Assembly: GCA_028281465.1 (NCBI GenBank)
Contig: JANQJV010000153.1
Span: forward strand, 1-53,684
Length of the DNA stretch: 53,684 nucleotides
Direction of reading: 5' to 3'
From: Azospirillaceae bacterium
GTDB taxonomy: Bacteria; Pseudomonadota; Alphaproteobacteria; Azospirillales; Azospirillaceae
Made by a program: the position numbers and the translations under genes
The notes under the pieces: model-generated
Seen by the model: the letters and a program-made list of their open reading frames with translations, nothing else
Database searches by the model: none
What the model was told of the DNA's origin: nothing
Shown: piece by piece, positions 25,260-34,496 of the stretch
Layout: each line of letters starts with the position of its first letter
Position numbering within the stretch: the first letter of the stretch is position 1

Positions 25260-25874
25260 TCAAGCAAGTTGCCTTGCGAGCGTGCTCTCAAAGGCGCCGA
25301 GGATGGCGCCGAGGGCGCGTTGATAGCCAGCCACCAGGGCATCCGGTGTCGCACCAGGGAGCGCTTCCCGGCGTGGAACGTCGCTGCGGGCGATCGGGCT
25401 GGGCGTGGCCGCACGCACATCCAGCAGCAGCAGCTGCAGGTGCACCTGTGCGGTCGGGGGCGTTTGTGAGAAATCGCCGTAGAAAGAGACCAATGCTCCT
25501 TCCAACGTGTGGGTGGGGTCGAGTTGGCTCGTCCCTACCACGACCTCGCGGAACAGGCCACTGTCGGCGAACCAGCGCCGGGCGATGTCGGTGATCTGGG
25601 TGGATGGTGGCACGAGGAACTGGTTGTAGAAATCCCGGCGGAGCGTGAGGGGTTCGGTCCGGCTGAGCAGGCTAACGTCGTCATAGCCTGGGCTCGCGCG
25701 GAACCGGCGGACCACCAGCACTGGACCGTCCGCGCGTGCCGGGCGGGCCTGTGGATGAACCACGTCGAGGGTGTAAAACCGGCGCTCGGGAAACGGTTTG
25801 GTCAGCGGATCGGCGCAACCAGTCAGTGCTGCGGCGACCGCCGTGCCGGTCAGCAGGGTCCGTCGGTTCATCAT
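25260..25874 (-). CDS. Mla/Pqi-associated outer-membrane lipoprotein (ABC-transport auxiliary, PqiC-like)
   Basis: 204 residues with a signal peptide and lipobox (LLTGTAVAAALTGC). The mature protein opens with FPERRFYTLDVV and has VLVVRRFRASPGYDD and LRRDFYNQFLVPPSTQITDI, the pattern of the PqiC/YmbA-type auxiliary lipoproteins. The start overlaps the stop of the MCE gene by 4 bp. It is the last gene of the operon and is convergent with tadG, the stops being 24 bp apart. The lipoprotein probably links the MCE protein to the outer membrane. Confidence 0.85.
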   Translation of the reverse strand: MMNRRTLLTGTAVAAALTGCADPLTKPFPERRFYTLDVVHPQARPARADGPVLVVRRFRASPGYDDVSLLSRTEPLTLRRDFYNQFLVPPSTQITDIARRWFADSGLFREVVVGTSQLDPTHTLEGALVSFYGDFSQTPPTAQVHLQLLLLDVRAATPSPIARSDVPRREALPGATPDALVAGYQRALGAILGAFESTLARQLA

Positions 25875-27211
25875 GGGCGGTTCCCATAGTCGATGCGCGG
25901 TGGCGGTGCGCCGAAGGGGATCTGCGCGGGATAGCTGCGGGCACTGGCGCTGAGCTGGCGCAAGTTTTCAGCGATCACGGCCAGATTGTCGAGCACACCG
26001 CTCAGATTGCCTTGTGTCGTCGCGACCACGTCGTTCAGTCGCCGCAGCGCCCGGTTGGTCAGAACCACCGCGTCCGGCAGTCCGATCGTGCTCTGACGGA
26101 GGTGTGCCAAGGCCGCTCCGGTGTCGGCGAAAATCCCGCTCAGGTGGTCGTCGGCCAGGACATCACCGATCGACCGGCTCAGACCTTGGATACCGTGGGC
26201 AGTCTCGCGCAGGCGCAGGAAAACGTCGGGCGCTTCGCGCGCTGCGACGGCGGCGACCGCGCGGATATCGGTCACCGTTGCTACGGCATTTGCCACCAAT
26301 TCATCCAACCGGGCCGGCCCGGCTGAGTGGTTGACCGCCTTCAGCAATGTGTCCACTTCGCCCGTAACCGCCTTGAGATTGGCCAGCATGGCGCGTGTGT
26401 CCTGCAATGCACCGGCCAAGTCCGTCACCGCGAGGGCCGCGCTGACGTTGCCGAGCAGGTGGCGGAAATCGGTACTGGCCAAGCTGAGTTGACCCAGTGC
26501 TCCACGCACGTCGTCCAGCACCGCGGTCAGTGCCGGTCCGCCGATCGTGCCGCGTACCTCGGTGACAAAGCCGCGGAGATCGGTGACCAGCCCGGTTGCC
26601 TGCCGGATCAACTGGTCGGCGTCGTTGGCCAGAACCGCCAACTCAGCATCCCCCAGGTCCTGGAAAACCCCTTCGGCGCTCTCCTGCAGGCGGGTGAGGC
26701 TGCTGCTCGTGGCGGGCAGATAAAGGGTGCGTGGGGCCCAACGGATATCGGGCGGTGGGCTCCGCTCCGGGTCGACATAAGTCACCTCCAAATAGGCGAT
26801 GCCGGTCAATCCGGTGCTGGCCAGACGGACGCGCAGTCCGTCAGCGATCATACGGTCGATCAGGTCGTCGCCGTCCGGTCCGCGCAGCAGCGGGCCGCCC
26901 AACTGGCTTGGGTCCAGGTTGAATTGGACCATGACCAATCGTGCCACCTGGCTGAAGCGCGGGTCGTCCGCCGCCAGTGGATAGGTGTTGGTGACAAAGC
27001 CGATCGCTTCCACCTGGCCGATCGGCACGCCGCGGAATTGGACTGGCGAGCCTTCCTGCAGGCCCTGCACACTCTCGTCGATGTATGTTTCGGCCGGGAT
27101 CGTGTCGCGCAGCAAATGCCCCAACCCCAGGATGCCGACCGCACCGATGAGCAGGAACAGGCCGCCGAGCACGAACAGGCCGACACGAAAGTAAAGCGCG
27201 GTCTGGCTCAT
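25871..27211 (-). CDS. MCE/MlaD-family lipid transport protein
   Basis: 446 residues, longer than a single-domain MlaD. An N-terminal membrane helix (RVGLFVLGGLFLLIGAVGIL) is followed by one MCE domain with GLQEGSPVQFRGVPIGQVE and GLRVRLASTGLTGIAYLEV. The C-terminal 250 residues are a long helical region with repeated hydrophobic spacing, as in MlaD relatives that form a needle or coiled coil across the periplasm. It sits between the ATPase and lipoprotein genes with 4-bp overlaps at both ends. It carries phospholipids between the membranes. Confidence 0.92.
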   Translation of the reverse strand: MSQTALYFRVGLFVLGGLFLLIGAVGILGLGHLLRDTIPAETYIDESVQGLQEGSPVQFRGVPIGQVEAIGFVTNTYPLAADDPRFSQVARLVMVQFNLDPSQLGGPLLRGPDGDDLIDRMIADGLRVRLASTGLTGIAYLEVTYVDPERSPPPDIRWAPRTLYLPATSSSLTRLQESAEGVFQDLGDAELAVLANDADQLIRQATGLVTDLRGFVTEVRGTIGGPALTAVLDDVRGALGQLSLASTDFRHLLGNVSAALAVTDLAGALQDTRAMLANLKAVTGEVDTLLKAVNHSAGPARLDELVANAVATVTDIRAVAAVAAREAPDVFLRLRETAHGIQGLSRSIGDVLADDHLSGIFADTGAALAHLRQSTIGLPDAVVLTNRALRRLNDVVATTQGNLSGVLDNLAVIAENLRQLSASARSYPAQIPFGAPPPRIDYGNRP

Positions 27212-28005
27212 GGTGTTGTTTGCGCCTCAGGCATCTCGCGGTTGAAGAATTGGCGCACCACCGGGTCATCTGCATGGTCGCGCAGATCTTGGGGCCGGCC
27301 TTCAGCCACAATCCCTTTGATCCGCCGGTCCAACATGATAACGCGATCGGTGACCGCAAAGATGCTCGCTAATTCGTGCGTAACGATGACGAAGGTGATG
27401 CGTAGGCTGCGTGCCAGGTCAAGGACCAGGGCATCGAGCGAGGCCGATGTGATCGGGTCGAGACCGGCGGATGGTTCATCGAGGAAGATGATACTCGGAT
27501 CAAGTGACATGGCGCGCGCGATGGCTGCGCGTTTCTGCTGACCGCCCGAAATCTCGTTGGGAAGGCGGTCGGAGAATTCGCCGAGGCCGACCAGTCCAAG
27601 TTTGAGTTCGGCGATGCGATTCATGGCTGGCAAGGGAAGCTGCGTGAACTCCTCCAACGGCAGCCGGACGTTTTCGAGCAGCGTCATGGAGCCGAAGAGC
27701 GCACCCATCTGATACATGACGCCAATGCGTGCCAGGATCGACCGGCGTTCGGCGCCGACCGCGGTGACGATGTCGCGTCCCGCGATTTCGATGGCGCCCC
27801 GGGCTGGCGGATAGAGCCCGATCATGTGCTTCATCAAGGTGCTCTTGCCGCTGCCGGAGCCGCCGAGAATGCCAAACACCTCACCTTCGACGACATGAAA
27901 TGTGACGTGTTTGAGCACGGCGCGACCGGCGTATTCGGCACGCAAGTTGTCGACGCGAATCACCGGCCGGTGCGCGGGGTCGGGGGCGGCCGTGGCCATG
28001 GTCAT
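27208..28005 (-). CDS. MlaF-type ABC transporter ATPase
   Basis: 265 residues. Walker A is GGSGSGKSTLM, the signature is EISGGQQKRAAIARAM, Walker B is SIIFLDEPSAGLDP and the switch histidine is VIVTHELAS. The start at 28005 overlaps the permease stop as ATGA; a longer frame upstream runs into the permease and is not needed. It powers lipid movement through the MlaE-type permease. All motifs are intact. Confidence 0.94.
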   Translation of the reverse strand: MTMATAAPDPAHRPVIRVDNLRAEYAGRAVLKHVTFHVVEGEVFGILGGSGSGKSTLMKHMIGLYPPARGAIEIAGRDIVTAVGAERRSILARIGVMYQMGALFGSMTLLENVRLPLEEFTQLPLPAMNRIAELKLGLVGLGEFSDRLPNEISGGQQKRAAIARAMSLDPSIIFLDEPSAGLDPITSASLDALVLDLARSLRITFVIVTHELASIFAVTDRVIMLDRRIKGIVAEGRPQDLRDHADDPVVRQFFNREMPEAQTTP

Positions 28006-29126
28006 ATCCCCAGAGCGAAGGAGATGGCGGCGAACACACCGTCGGCCAGGATGATCAGGACGATGCCCGACACGACTGCTCCGGTGGTGGCTTCGCCCAC
28101 CGCCCGCGCCCCGCTGCCGGCCGTGAACCCGGCGCGGCATCCGGCCATTGCCACCAGGGCGCCAAACATGATTGCTTTGGTCAGGCCGTTCAGCAGGTCC
28201 TGAAGTCCGACAGCGCCCACCACCTGATTGATGAAGGTGACGGGGGGGAACCCCAGCGACAGGAACACGACCAGACCACCCATCAAGCCAGCCAAATTCA
28301 TGAACATGGCCAGCAGGGGGGTGACCAGCAATGCGGCGATCAAGCGCGGCAACACCAGGAAACGCAGGGGGTCGATGCCCATGGTGGTGAGTGCATTGAT
28401 CTCGTCGTTCACCTTCATGGCGCCGAGTTCGGCGGCGAAGGCGGAGCCGGACCGGCCCGTCAGAACAATCGCTGTCATCATCGGACCGAGTTCTCGGGCG
28501 AGTGACAGCCCGACCACATTGGCCACCAGCAATTCGGCTCCATACCAGCGGAGCTGGATGGCCGATTGCAGCGCCATGATCAGGCCGATGACGAAACCGA
28601 GCAGCATGACCAGGGGTACGGCGCGTACGCCAGCCTCTTCGGCAATGCGTAAGATGTCCCTAAACCGGATGGAGCGCGGATGGCGGGCAGCGTGCGCACT
28701 CGCGAGGGCCAGTTCACCCAGGAATGCGATCTGGGCTGCGAATGCCTGCAGACCGGCGAAAATATCCCGGCCGATCCGTTCGATGCCGGACAAGACCGGA
28801 CCTTGTTCTGCCGGAGGTGGCTCCTCCACCCGGCAGAAGCGCTCATACAGACGTTGCACATCCGCGTTTGCCCCGACCAGCGTAAACCGGCCTTGCTCGG
28901 CCTGATGCCGGCGCAACTCCAAGAGCAGGCTGATGCCCGAGCCGTCGCAGTAGGAAATGGCATGCACATCGGCCACGAGCTGGTTCGGGCGATCCTTGAG
29001 CACGGCCATCGCACGGTCCCACACGGTTCCGACGGTCCAGGCTTCTAGTCGGCCTCGGAAGCGCAGAGTGACAGCGTTGCCGGCCCGGTCGACCGCGAGG
29101 TTGATGGATGGCCCGTCTATGGTCAT
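28002..29126 (-). CDS. MlaE-type permease with N-terminal STAS domain
   Basis: 374 residues from the ATG at 29126 (MTIDGPSINL). Residues 1-100 form a STAS-like domain with VADVHAISYCDGSGISLLLE. The rest is the MlaE permease: VPLVMLLGFVIGLIMALQSA, LARELGPMMTAIVLTGRSGS, EINALTTMGIDPLRFLVLPR and a final GIVLIILADGVFAAISF. In other systems MlaB supplies the STAS part as a separate protein; here it is fused. A TTG at 29201 would lengthen it but would overlap the divergent gene. Confidence 0.93.
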   Translation of the reverse strand: MTIDGPSINLAVDRAGNAVTLRFRGRLEAWTVGTVWDRAMAVLKDRPNQLVADVHAISYCDGSGISLLLELRRHQAEQGRFTLVGANADVQRLYERFCRVEEPPPAEQGPVLSGIERIGRDIFAGLQAFAAQIAFLGELALASAHAARHPRSIRFRDILRIAEEAGVRAVPLVMLLGFVIGLIMALQSAIQLRWYGAELLVANVVGLSLARELGPMMTAIVLTGRSGSAFAAELGAMKVNDEINALTTMGIDPLRFLVLPRLIAALLVTPLLAMFMNLAGLMGGLVVFLSLGFPPVTFINQVVGAVGLQDLLNGLTKAIMFGALVAMAGCRAGFTAGSGARAVGEATTGAVVSGIVLIILADGVFAAISFALGI

Positions 29127-29219
29127 CGTGAAACGCGCGCGTCCATGCGTAATGGTTTCCTTGAACGGTCTTGATTGGGTAGACTGAGCTCCAATGACCA
29201 ATCCCGAAAAGGATTTGCC

Positions 29220-31760
29220 GTGACGCCCTGGTGCCGGTTGGGGCGCACGGCCCGTGGCCGACGCGTTCGATCGCGCCGGCCGACAGCCACCAAACCAATG
29301 GTTCGCGTCATGACATTGCAGAAAAAACCGTCAAGAGCCAGGATTCTGGTTGCGATGGGCCTGGCCGCGTTCGGTGGCCCGACCGTTCGGGCCGTGGCCT
29401 GTGCTGTTCTTTTGTGCCTTGGAGCGATCGCCACCGATGTTCCCGTTTTCGGTGCGGCTGACGCCGAGGCGCAAGCGCGCAGTTCGGTGCTGCGCAGCCA
29501 GTCGCGTGTTATCTCCGGCGCGATCAATCGGCAGATTCGGCGGGCATTTCGGCCGACCCTGCGGGTGCGTAACAGTGCCGGCGACATCAGTGCGATCGCC
29601 GTGGGGGGACAACGCCGTTTCCTCTCTGTCATCTCCGAAGACGGCAGTGTGCGGGTTTGGGATTTGAAGAACGGACGCCAACTGAAGAGCATCGCCGCCC
29701 GGTCCACCGGCCGGCCGATGGCGTCTGACGCTGGCGTTCTTGGAACCGGCCAGCGCACCCGCAGCGTTGATGGCGGCCGCCGTATCGTGATCGTCGGTGG
29801 GGAGCGCGGCGCCATGATTTGGGATGCGCTGAGCGGCCAGACCATCGCGAATTTGCGGGGCCATCGGGGCGGTGTCAATGCGGTGCGCCTGTCGCCCGAC
29901 GGTCGGGTGGCCGCGACCGGCGGTGCGGATGGCACCGTGCGCCTATGGGATACGGCGCGCGGTCGCCAGTCGGCAGAGTTGCGCGGCCACCGCGACGATG
30001 TGACCGCGCTCGCCTTTAGTCCGTCCGGCCATACGTTGGTCAGCGGTGACGATGACGGGACCCTCATCGTGTGGGATACGCGCTCTGGCCGGAGCCTGCG
30101 CACCGTTGACGGGCATCGTGGTGCCGTCACAGCCATCGGATTCGGCCGCGACGACGGCGCGTTTTTCAGCGGTGGCGAAGACGGCGATGTCGAGGCCTGG
30201 ACAGCGAATGGGGATCGGTCGCGGGAGTCCTGGTCGGCTGGACGTGGTGACGTCACCAGTCTCGATGTTGCTCCCAACGGAACGGTCGTCACGGCGACCG
30301 ACAGCGAGCGCGTGACCATTTGGCGTTCCAACGGCCGGCGCTTGCAACGCATCGAGGACGACGACAACGACGTGGTCATGGTGGCATTCACGGCGGATGG
30401 CAAGCGCATCATCACGGGTGGCGAAGATGGTCGCGCCAAGATCTGGGATGTCGACTCCGGTCGGTTTCTGGCGCAGTTGATTTTGACCCGGGACGGTTGG
30501 GCCGTGACCGATGCCAATGGTCGCTTCGACGGCTCGACCGGTGGGGTCGGCAATGTCGACTGGGTTGGCTCTCAGGCAACCCTCAACATCGCTAATTTTT
30601 CCGAACCGTATTACGAACCGGGTCTGTTGGCGAAGACGTTGGAAGCGCCCCAGGCGATCATCACGCAAAACGCGGTCTCGGTCGAAGAGGAGGGCGTGGG
30701 GGTGCCGCCCAGTATCGTCATCCAGTCTTCGGTCGGAACGCGAACCACTCAGCCCGGTGAGGCGCGAGTCACAGTGGTTGCGACCGACGAGGGCGCTGGA
30801 ATCCAGGATGTGCGTCTCTATCAGAACGGCAAATTGGTTGATCCAGCGCGCATTGTCGGCGACAGCACGAGTGGTGATCGCCGGTCGGTGGCCTACGGTG
30901 TCGCGCTGATCGGCGGTCGCAATGGCTTCCGTGCCGTTGCCACGAGCATCGAAGGCATCGAGGGCGAGGGCGCGTCGGTCAACATTGAGGTGCGGGCCGC
31001 TGATCCACAGCCAACGCTGCATCTGGTGGCGATCGGCGTCAACCGATACGCCAATCCACAGCTCAACCTCAATTATGCCGTGGCGGATGCATCAGGTTTC
31101 GTGCAATGGGCCCAGCGTCAAGGCCGTCGGGCATTCCGTGAGGTCAAAGTGTACGAGTTGTTCGACACTGATGCGTCGGCCGATGGAATCACCTCGTTGC
31201 TTGGTCGCTTGCGTAACACGGATCCGGAAGATGTGGTGGTGATCTACATGGCCGGCCATGGTGAGACCTCCGGTGGCAATTGGTACTTCCTGCCGACCGA
31301 GTTTGGCCGCACGCTGACCTTGCAGGCGGTGGCGAGCCAGGGCGTGGCATCCCAGGATTTGCGTGACGCCATCGTCAGAATGGGGGCCCAGAAGGTGTTC
31401 ATGCTGATCGACGCTTGCAAATCCGGTAGCATGCGCCGAGCCTTCGGCGGCGAGGCGGACCGCAAGGATATCCAATCCATGAGCCGGACCGCCGGTATCC
31501 ACGTGATCGCAGCGACGGACAAGAACCAATTGGCGGTGGAGCTGTCCGACCTGGGCCATGGCGCGTTCACGTACACCGTGTTGCAGGCCCTGCAAGGTCA
31601 AGCCGACTTGCAGCCGCGCGACGGCGTGCTCAAGGCCATGGAGGTCTTGAACTACTCGGTGGAAACGGTGCCGGCGATCGCGTTCCAATACTCCGAAATG
31701 GAGCAATTCCCGACCGTCTACAGCCAGGGCGCTGACTTCCAGGTTGCTGCGACGCGGTAA
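29220..31760 (+). CDS. exported WD40 beta-propeller/caspase-like (C14) protease fusion
   Basis: 846 residues from a GTG preceded by aaaagga; ATG at 29298 or 29310 are alternatives. A signal-like hydrophobic stretch (VACAVLLCLGAIATDVPVFG) ends in AEAQA. Residues about 125-420 hold seven WD40-type blades, for example SEDGSVRVWDLKNGR, GGADGTVRLWDTARG and GGEDGRAKIWDVDSG. A linker and an Ig-like segment (VTVVATDEGAGIQDVRLYQNG) follow. The caspase fold begins at LHLVAIGVNRYANPQ; the catalytic pair is His680 in YMAGHGE and Cys733 in LIDACKSG. Caspase-like proteases of bacteria cleave after basic residues in most studied cases. The target is unknown. The gene diverges from the Mla operon. Confidence 0.9.
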   Translation: MTPWCRLGRTARGRRVRSRRPTATKPMVRVMTLQKKPSRARILVAMGLAAFGGPTVRAVACAVLLCLGAIATDVPVFGAADAEAQARSSVLRSQSRVISGAINRQIRRAFRPTLRVRNSAGDISAIAVGGQRRFLSVISEDGSVRVWDLKNGRQLKSIAARSTGRPMASDAGVLGTGQRTRSVDGGRRIVIVGGERGAMIWDALSGQTIANLRGHRGGVNAVRLSPDGRVAATGGADGTVRLWDTARGRQSAELRGHRDDVTALAFSPSGHTLVSGDDDGTLIVWDTRSGRSLRTVDGHRGAVTAIGFGRDDGAFFSGGEDGDVEAWTANGDRSRESWSAGRGDVTSLDVAPNGTVVTATDSERVTIWRSNGRRLQRIEDDDNDVVMVAFTADGKRIITGGEDGRAKIWDVDSGRFLAQLILTRDGWAVTDANGRFDGSTGGVGNVDWVGSQATLNIANFSEPYYEPGLLAKTLEAPQAIITQNAVSVEEEGVGVPPSIVIQSSVGTRTTQPGEARVTVVATDEGAGIQDVRLYQNGKLVDPARIVGDSTSGDRRSVAYGVALIGGRNGFRAVATSIEGIEGEGASVNIEVRAADPQPTLHLVAIGVNRYANPQLNLNYAVADASGFVQWAQRQGRRAFREVKVYELFDTDASADGITSLLGRLRNTDPEDVVVIYMAGHGETSGGNWYFLPTEFGRTLTLQAVASQGVASQDLRDAIVRMGAQKVFMLIDACKSGSMRRAFGGEADRKDIQSMSRTAGIHVIAATDKNQLAVELSDLGHGAFTYTVLQALQGQADLQPRDGVLKAMEVLNYSVETVPAIAFQYSEMEQFPTVYSQGADFQVAATR

Positions 31761-31803
31761 CTGGTTGCGTGCCTATCGTCAGAGGACAGGCAGAGCGGCA
31801 ATC

Positions 31804-31830
31804 CCCTCTCCCACCCAAGGTGGGAGAGGG
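31804..31830 (+). terminator. long hairpin after the WD40-caspase gene
   Basis: ccctctcccacc (31804-31815) and ggtgggagaggg (31819-31830) form a perfect 12-bp stem with a 3-nt loop, 44 bp after the stop codon. I recognise it as a form common in proteobacterial intergenic regions. It lacks a T-tract and may be a repeat element as well as a terminator. Confidence 0.5.
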
Positions 31831-32004
31831 TGACGGTGGTGGCGCTGTGCCGATGTCAAATCGTCGCTGATGCGGAAACACCGTCACGCGGACGTCCTCG
31901 ACCGGAGAGGAGAGGTTCGTTGTCCTGCAGGGGTCGGTTTTCGATCCACACGTTGAGCGCGATCACCAGCGAGGTGCCTATCGACGACGCTGTCTGTTCG
32001 CCGG

Positions 32005-32880
32005 TTAAAGCGGCGGGATCTGGTCGCGCAGCGTGGGCCAGGCGTCCTCCCAGCAGCAGTCGTGATCGGCACCGTGGACCGGCACCACGGATTCCAGCCC
32101 GCGTTGCATCCGGCCGGCAAAGCTGCGCACGACGTGTCCCGGTACGATGTCATCATCGGAGCCGACGAAATGGCGTTGCGGCACCGATTGCAACCTTTCG
32201 GCATAGCGAATCGGATTCAGTGATCCGTCCAAAGGGGTGACCCGGTGATGACGCACCCAGGCATCCAAGTCGAGGGGCGATGCCACGGTTCCAAAGGCAC
32301 GCACGTCCTGACGCTGTGCTGCCAGAAGTGCGGCGACGACCCCGCCGCCCGAATAGCCGATGAGGACCAGGCCGGCGGCACCCGTCTCCCGTTTGGCGAC
32401 GTCGAGCGCCCTTCCCGTGGCGGCAATGACCTCTGGCGCAAAGCGGTGTGATGACCAGTAGGTGACGTCGCAGCGTCGCCACGTGTTGGCCATGGTGTAT
32501 TGGCACGGTCGAGCCAAGTAGAGCACCGGCGTATGTGGGTCGAGGGCGGCGAGCCGGAGTGCGGTCGGATTGACTGGCGTCGGATCCTCCGTCGGCCGCT
32601 TACGCCGAAAGGCCAAGCCGTCCCCTTCAAGATAGACCGTCAAGAAGGGGGCCGTTTCAGTCTTGTCCACGGTTTCAGGCTGGCGCCAATAGCCGGACAG
32701 CACGAACGGCCCGGTGTCGAAAACGATGGGGGTCAAACCACCACCACGGGCTACCGAATCGGCTGTGGCCAAGCGTGAGTCCAAGGAGCCAGCACAGGCC
32801 GGCAAGAGGAGCGCGACGCCCAGGACGAGGCTGCGCAGGACCGCAGGTTGGGCGCAATGACGTCTTGATTGATGCCGCAT
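32005..32880 (-). CDS. alpha/beta-hydrolase-fold lipoprotein
   Basis: 291 residues. A signal peptide ends in a lipobox-like LLLPACAG. The fold shows LTVYLEGDGLAF, VLYLARPCQYTM, the nucleophile elbow LIGYSGGGVVAALL, an acid strand HFVGSDDDIVPGHVV and the catalytic histidine in VHGADHDCCW. Esterase or lipase activity in the periplasm is likely. Two cysteine pairs (PCQY...RRC, DCC) could form disulfides. It starts 1 bp after the stop of the HD-GYP gene, so it is in the same operon. The substrate is unknown. Confidence 0.82.
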   Translation of the reverse strand: MRHQSRRHCAQPAVLRSLVLGVALLLPACAGSLDSRLATADSVARGGGLTPIVFDTGPFVLSGYWRQPETVDKTETAPFLTVYLEGDGLAFRRKRPTEDPTPVNPTALRLAALDPHTPVLYLARPCQYTMANTWRRCDVTYWSSHRFAPEVIAATGRALDVAKRETGAAGLVLIGYSGGGVVAALLAAQRQDVRAFGTVASPLDLDAWVRHHRVTPLDGSLNPIRYAERLQSVPQRHFVGSDDDIVPGHVVRSFAGRMQRGLESVVPVHGADHDCCWEDAWPTLRDQIPPL

Positions 32881-34496
32881 TACGAAAGCCAGGTTGATCC
32901 GGTATCGCGCAACGCCACGAAATCATCGAACCGATCCAGCATGGCGTCCACCATGTCCGGGTCAAAATGGCGTCCGCGTTCATTCCGGATCAGATCATAC
33001 ACCATTTCCGGCGGCCATGCCTTTTTGTAGGGGCGGTGGTGCGACACCGCATCGAACACGTCGACCAGGCCGGTGATGCGGCTGACAATATGGATGTCTT
33101 GACCGCGCAGCCCCTGCGGATAGCCGCTGCCGTCCCAGTGTTCGTGGTGTTCCAGGCAGACACGGGCGGCCACGACCAGGACGGGCCGCGTCGATGATTT
33201 GAGAATGTTGTGGCCAATGGTCGTGTGGGCCTTGACCCACTTGTATTCTTCGGGCGTCAGGGGCCCCGGTTTGTTCAGAATCGCGTCGGGGATGCCGATC
33301 TTGCCAAGGTCGTGCATCGGCGCCACGAGGCGAACCATCTCGATCTGGTCGTCCGGCAAGCCGATGAGCTGTGCCAGCAGGGCGGCGCCACGTCCGACCC
33401 GGCCGGTGTGCTGGCTGGTTTCCGATGATCGGGTTTCGACCGCATCGCTTAGCGCTTGGATCAGCTCCGCCTGCCCGTCGGTCAGTTCGCGGGCGAGGAA
33501 GATGTTGTCATAGGCGACCGCGAGATTGGTGGCCAAAACGCGCAAGAGGCGCTGCTGTACGTCATCCAGCGGTCGGGCCGCGCTCAAATAGATCAGGTTC
33601 TCCCGGCCGCCACGGGTGACGAACAGGGAGGCGAATGTCCGATCGCGGATGACGGCTGGCTCGCCATTTGCGGCCCCGTCGCGCAAAAGATCGTACAACC
33701 CGGCCGGTAGGGCGTCGTCCGGTGCATGACCGACCAGGCTGCGATACGCGTCGGTTGCCGCCACGACGCGTAAGCCACCTTCGTAACGAGTCGCGGCGAA
33801 CCCCGTCGGAGCATCCAGAACACCGGCTGGAATACCGCCTTGACTAAGCGAGATCAGCGCACTGGCGTGGTCGAGGATGCCGGTGGCGAACCGGCGCAGC
33901 GACGAATGTGGAGCGAACAGATTGCCGGTGGCGCCTATGATGTGTTCCAGCCCACGGCGGCTGTTGTCCAGACTGCGCAAGTCCCGATAGGCGCGCAGAG
34001 CGGACCGGACGGATGTTGCCAGCTTTTGCGCCGTCAGCTCAGATTTCTCGCGGTAGTCGTTGATATCATAGTCTTCAACGACCTGAGTCTCCGGAGCCAA
34101 TCCGGGCTGACCGGTGCGCAGGATGATGCGGACGAAAGCGTTGCGCAGATCCTCACGGACGTGGCGGATGACCTGCAGGCCTTCGTGGTCCGTCTCCATG
34201 ACCACGTCCAGTATCAAAACCGCAGCGTCGGGATTGTCGCGCAACAGGCGACGGGTCTCCGCGCCGGAGAAAGCGCTGAGGAAATGCAGTTTCCGCCCGT
34301 CAAAGGAGAAGTCACGCAACAGCATGCGCGAGACGACATGCACGTCCTCGTCATCGTCGGAGATGATCACTTTCCAGGCGGCATGCTCGGTGTTTGGTGC
34401 ATCGGGACCCAGCCCGAAGTGGGTATGCTCCGACGGTACAGCGAATTTCAGGGGTTGGCTGCGGCTAAATCGCCGAACTGGGATCGGGGCCGTCAT
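32880..34496 (-). CDS. response regulator with HD-GYP cyclic-di-GMP phosphodiesterase domain
   Basis: 538 residues. A receiver domain at about residues 40-165 has the acidic pocket IISDDDED, the phosphoacceptor in LILDVVME and LRTGQPG. A DUF3369-like sensor segment follows to about 335. The HD-GYP domain has QHTGRVG, MHDLGKIGIPD, the key HHEHWDGSGYPQGLRG and VDVFDAVSHHRPYKKAW. All metal-ligand histidines and the GYP signature are present, so it is likely to be active. Its start overlaps the stop of the sensor kinase by 4 bp, making the two a translationally coupled pair. Confidence 0.93.
   Translation of the reverse strand: MTAPIPVRRFSRSQPLKFAVPSEHTHFGLGPDAPNTEHAAWKVIISDDDEDVHVVSRMLLRDFSFDGRKLHFLSAFSGAETRRLLRDNPDAAVLILDVVMETDHEGLQVIRHVREDLRNAFVRIILRTGQPGLAPETQVVEDYDINDYREKSELTAQKLATSVRSALRAYRDLRSLDNSRRGLEHIIGATGNLFAPHSSLRRFATGILDHASALISLSQGGIPAGVLDAPTGFAATRYEGGLRVVAATDAYRSLVGHAPDDALPAGLYDLLRDGAANGEPAVIRDRTFASLFVTRGGRENLIYLSAARPLDDVQQRLLRVLATNLAVAYDNIFLARELTDGQAELIQALSDAVETRSSETSQHTGRVGRGAALLAQLIGLPDDQIEMVRLVAPMHDLGKIGIPDAILNKPGPLTPEEYKWVKAHTTIGHNILKSSTRPVLVVAARVCLEHHEHWDGSGYPQGLRGQDIHIVSRITGLVDVFDAVSHHRPYKKAWPPEMVYDLIRNERGRHFDPDMVDAMLDRFDDFVALRDTGSTWLS

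Noticed and set aside
31630-31887. Minus-strand frame with PPPSPSPTLGGRG
   Set aside because: This peptide is the translated intergenic hairpin at 31804-31830 and is not a gene.
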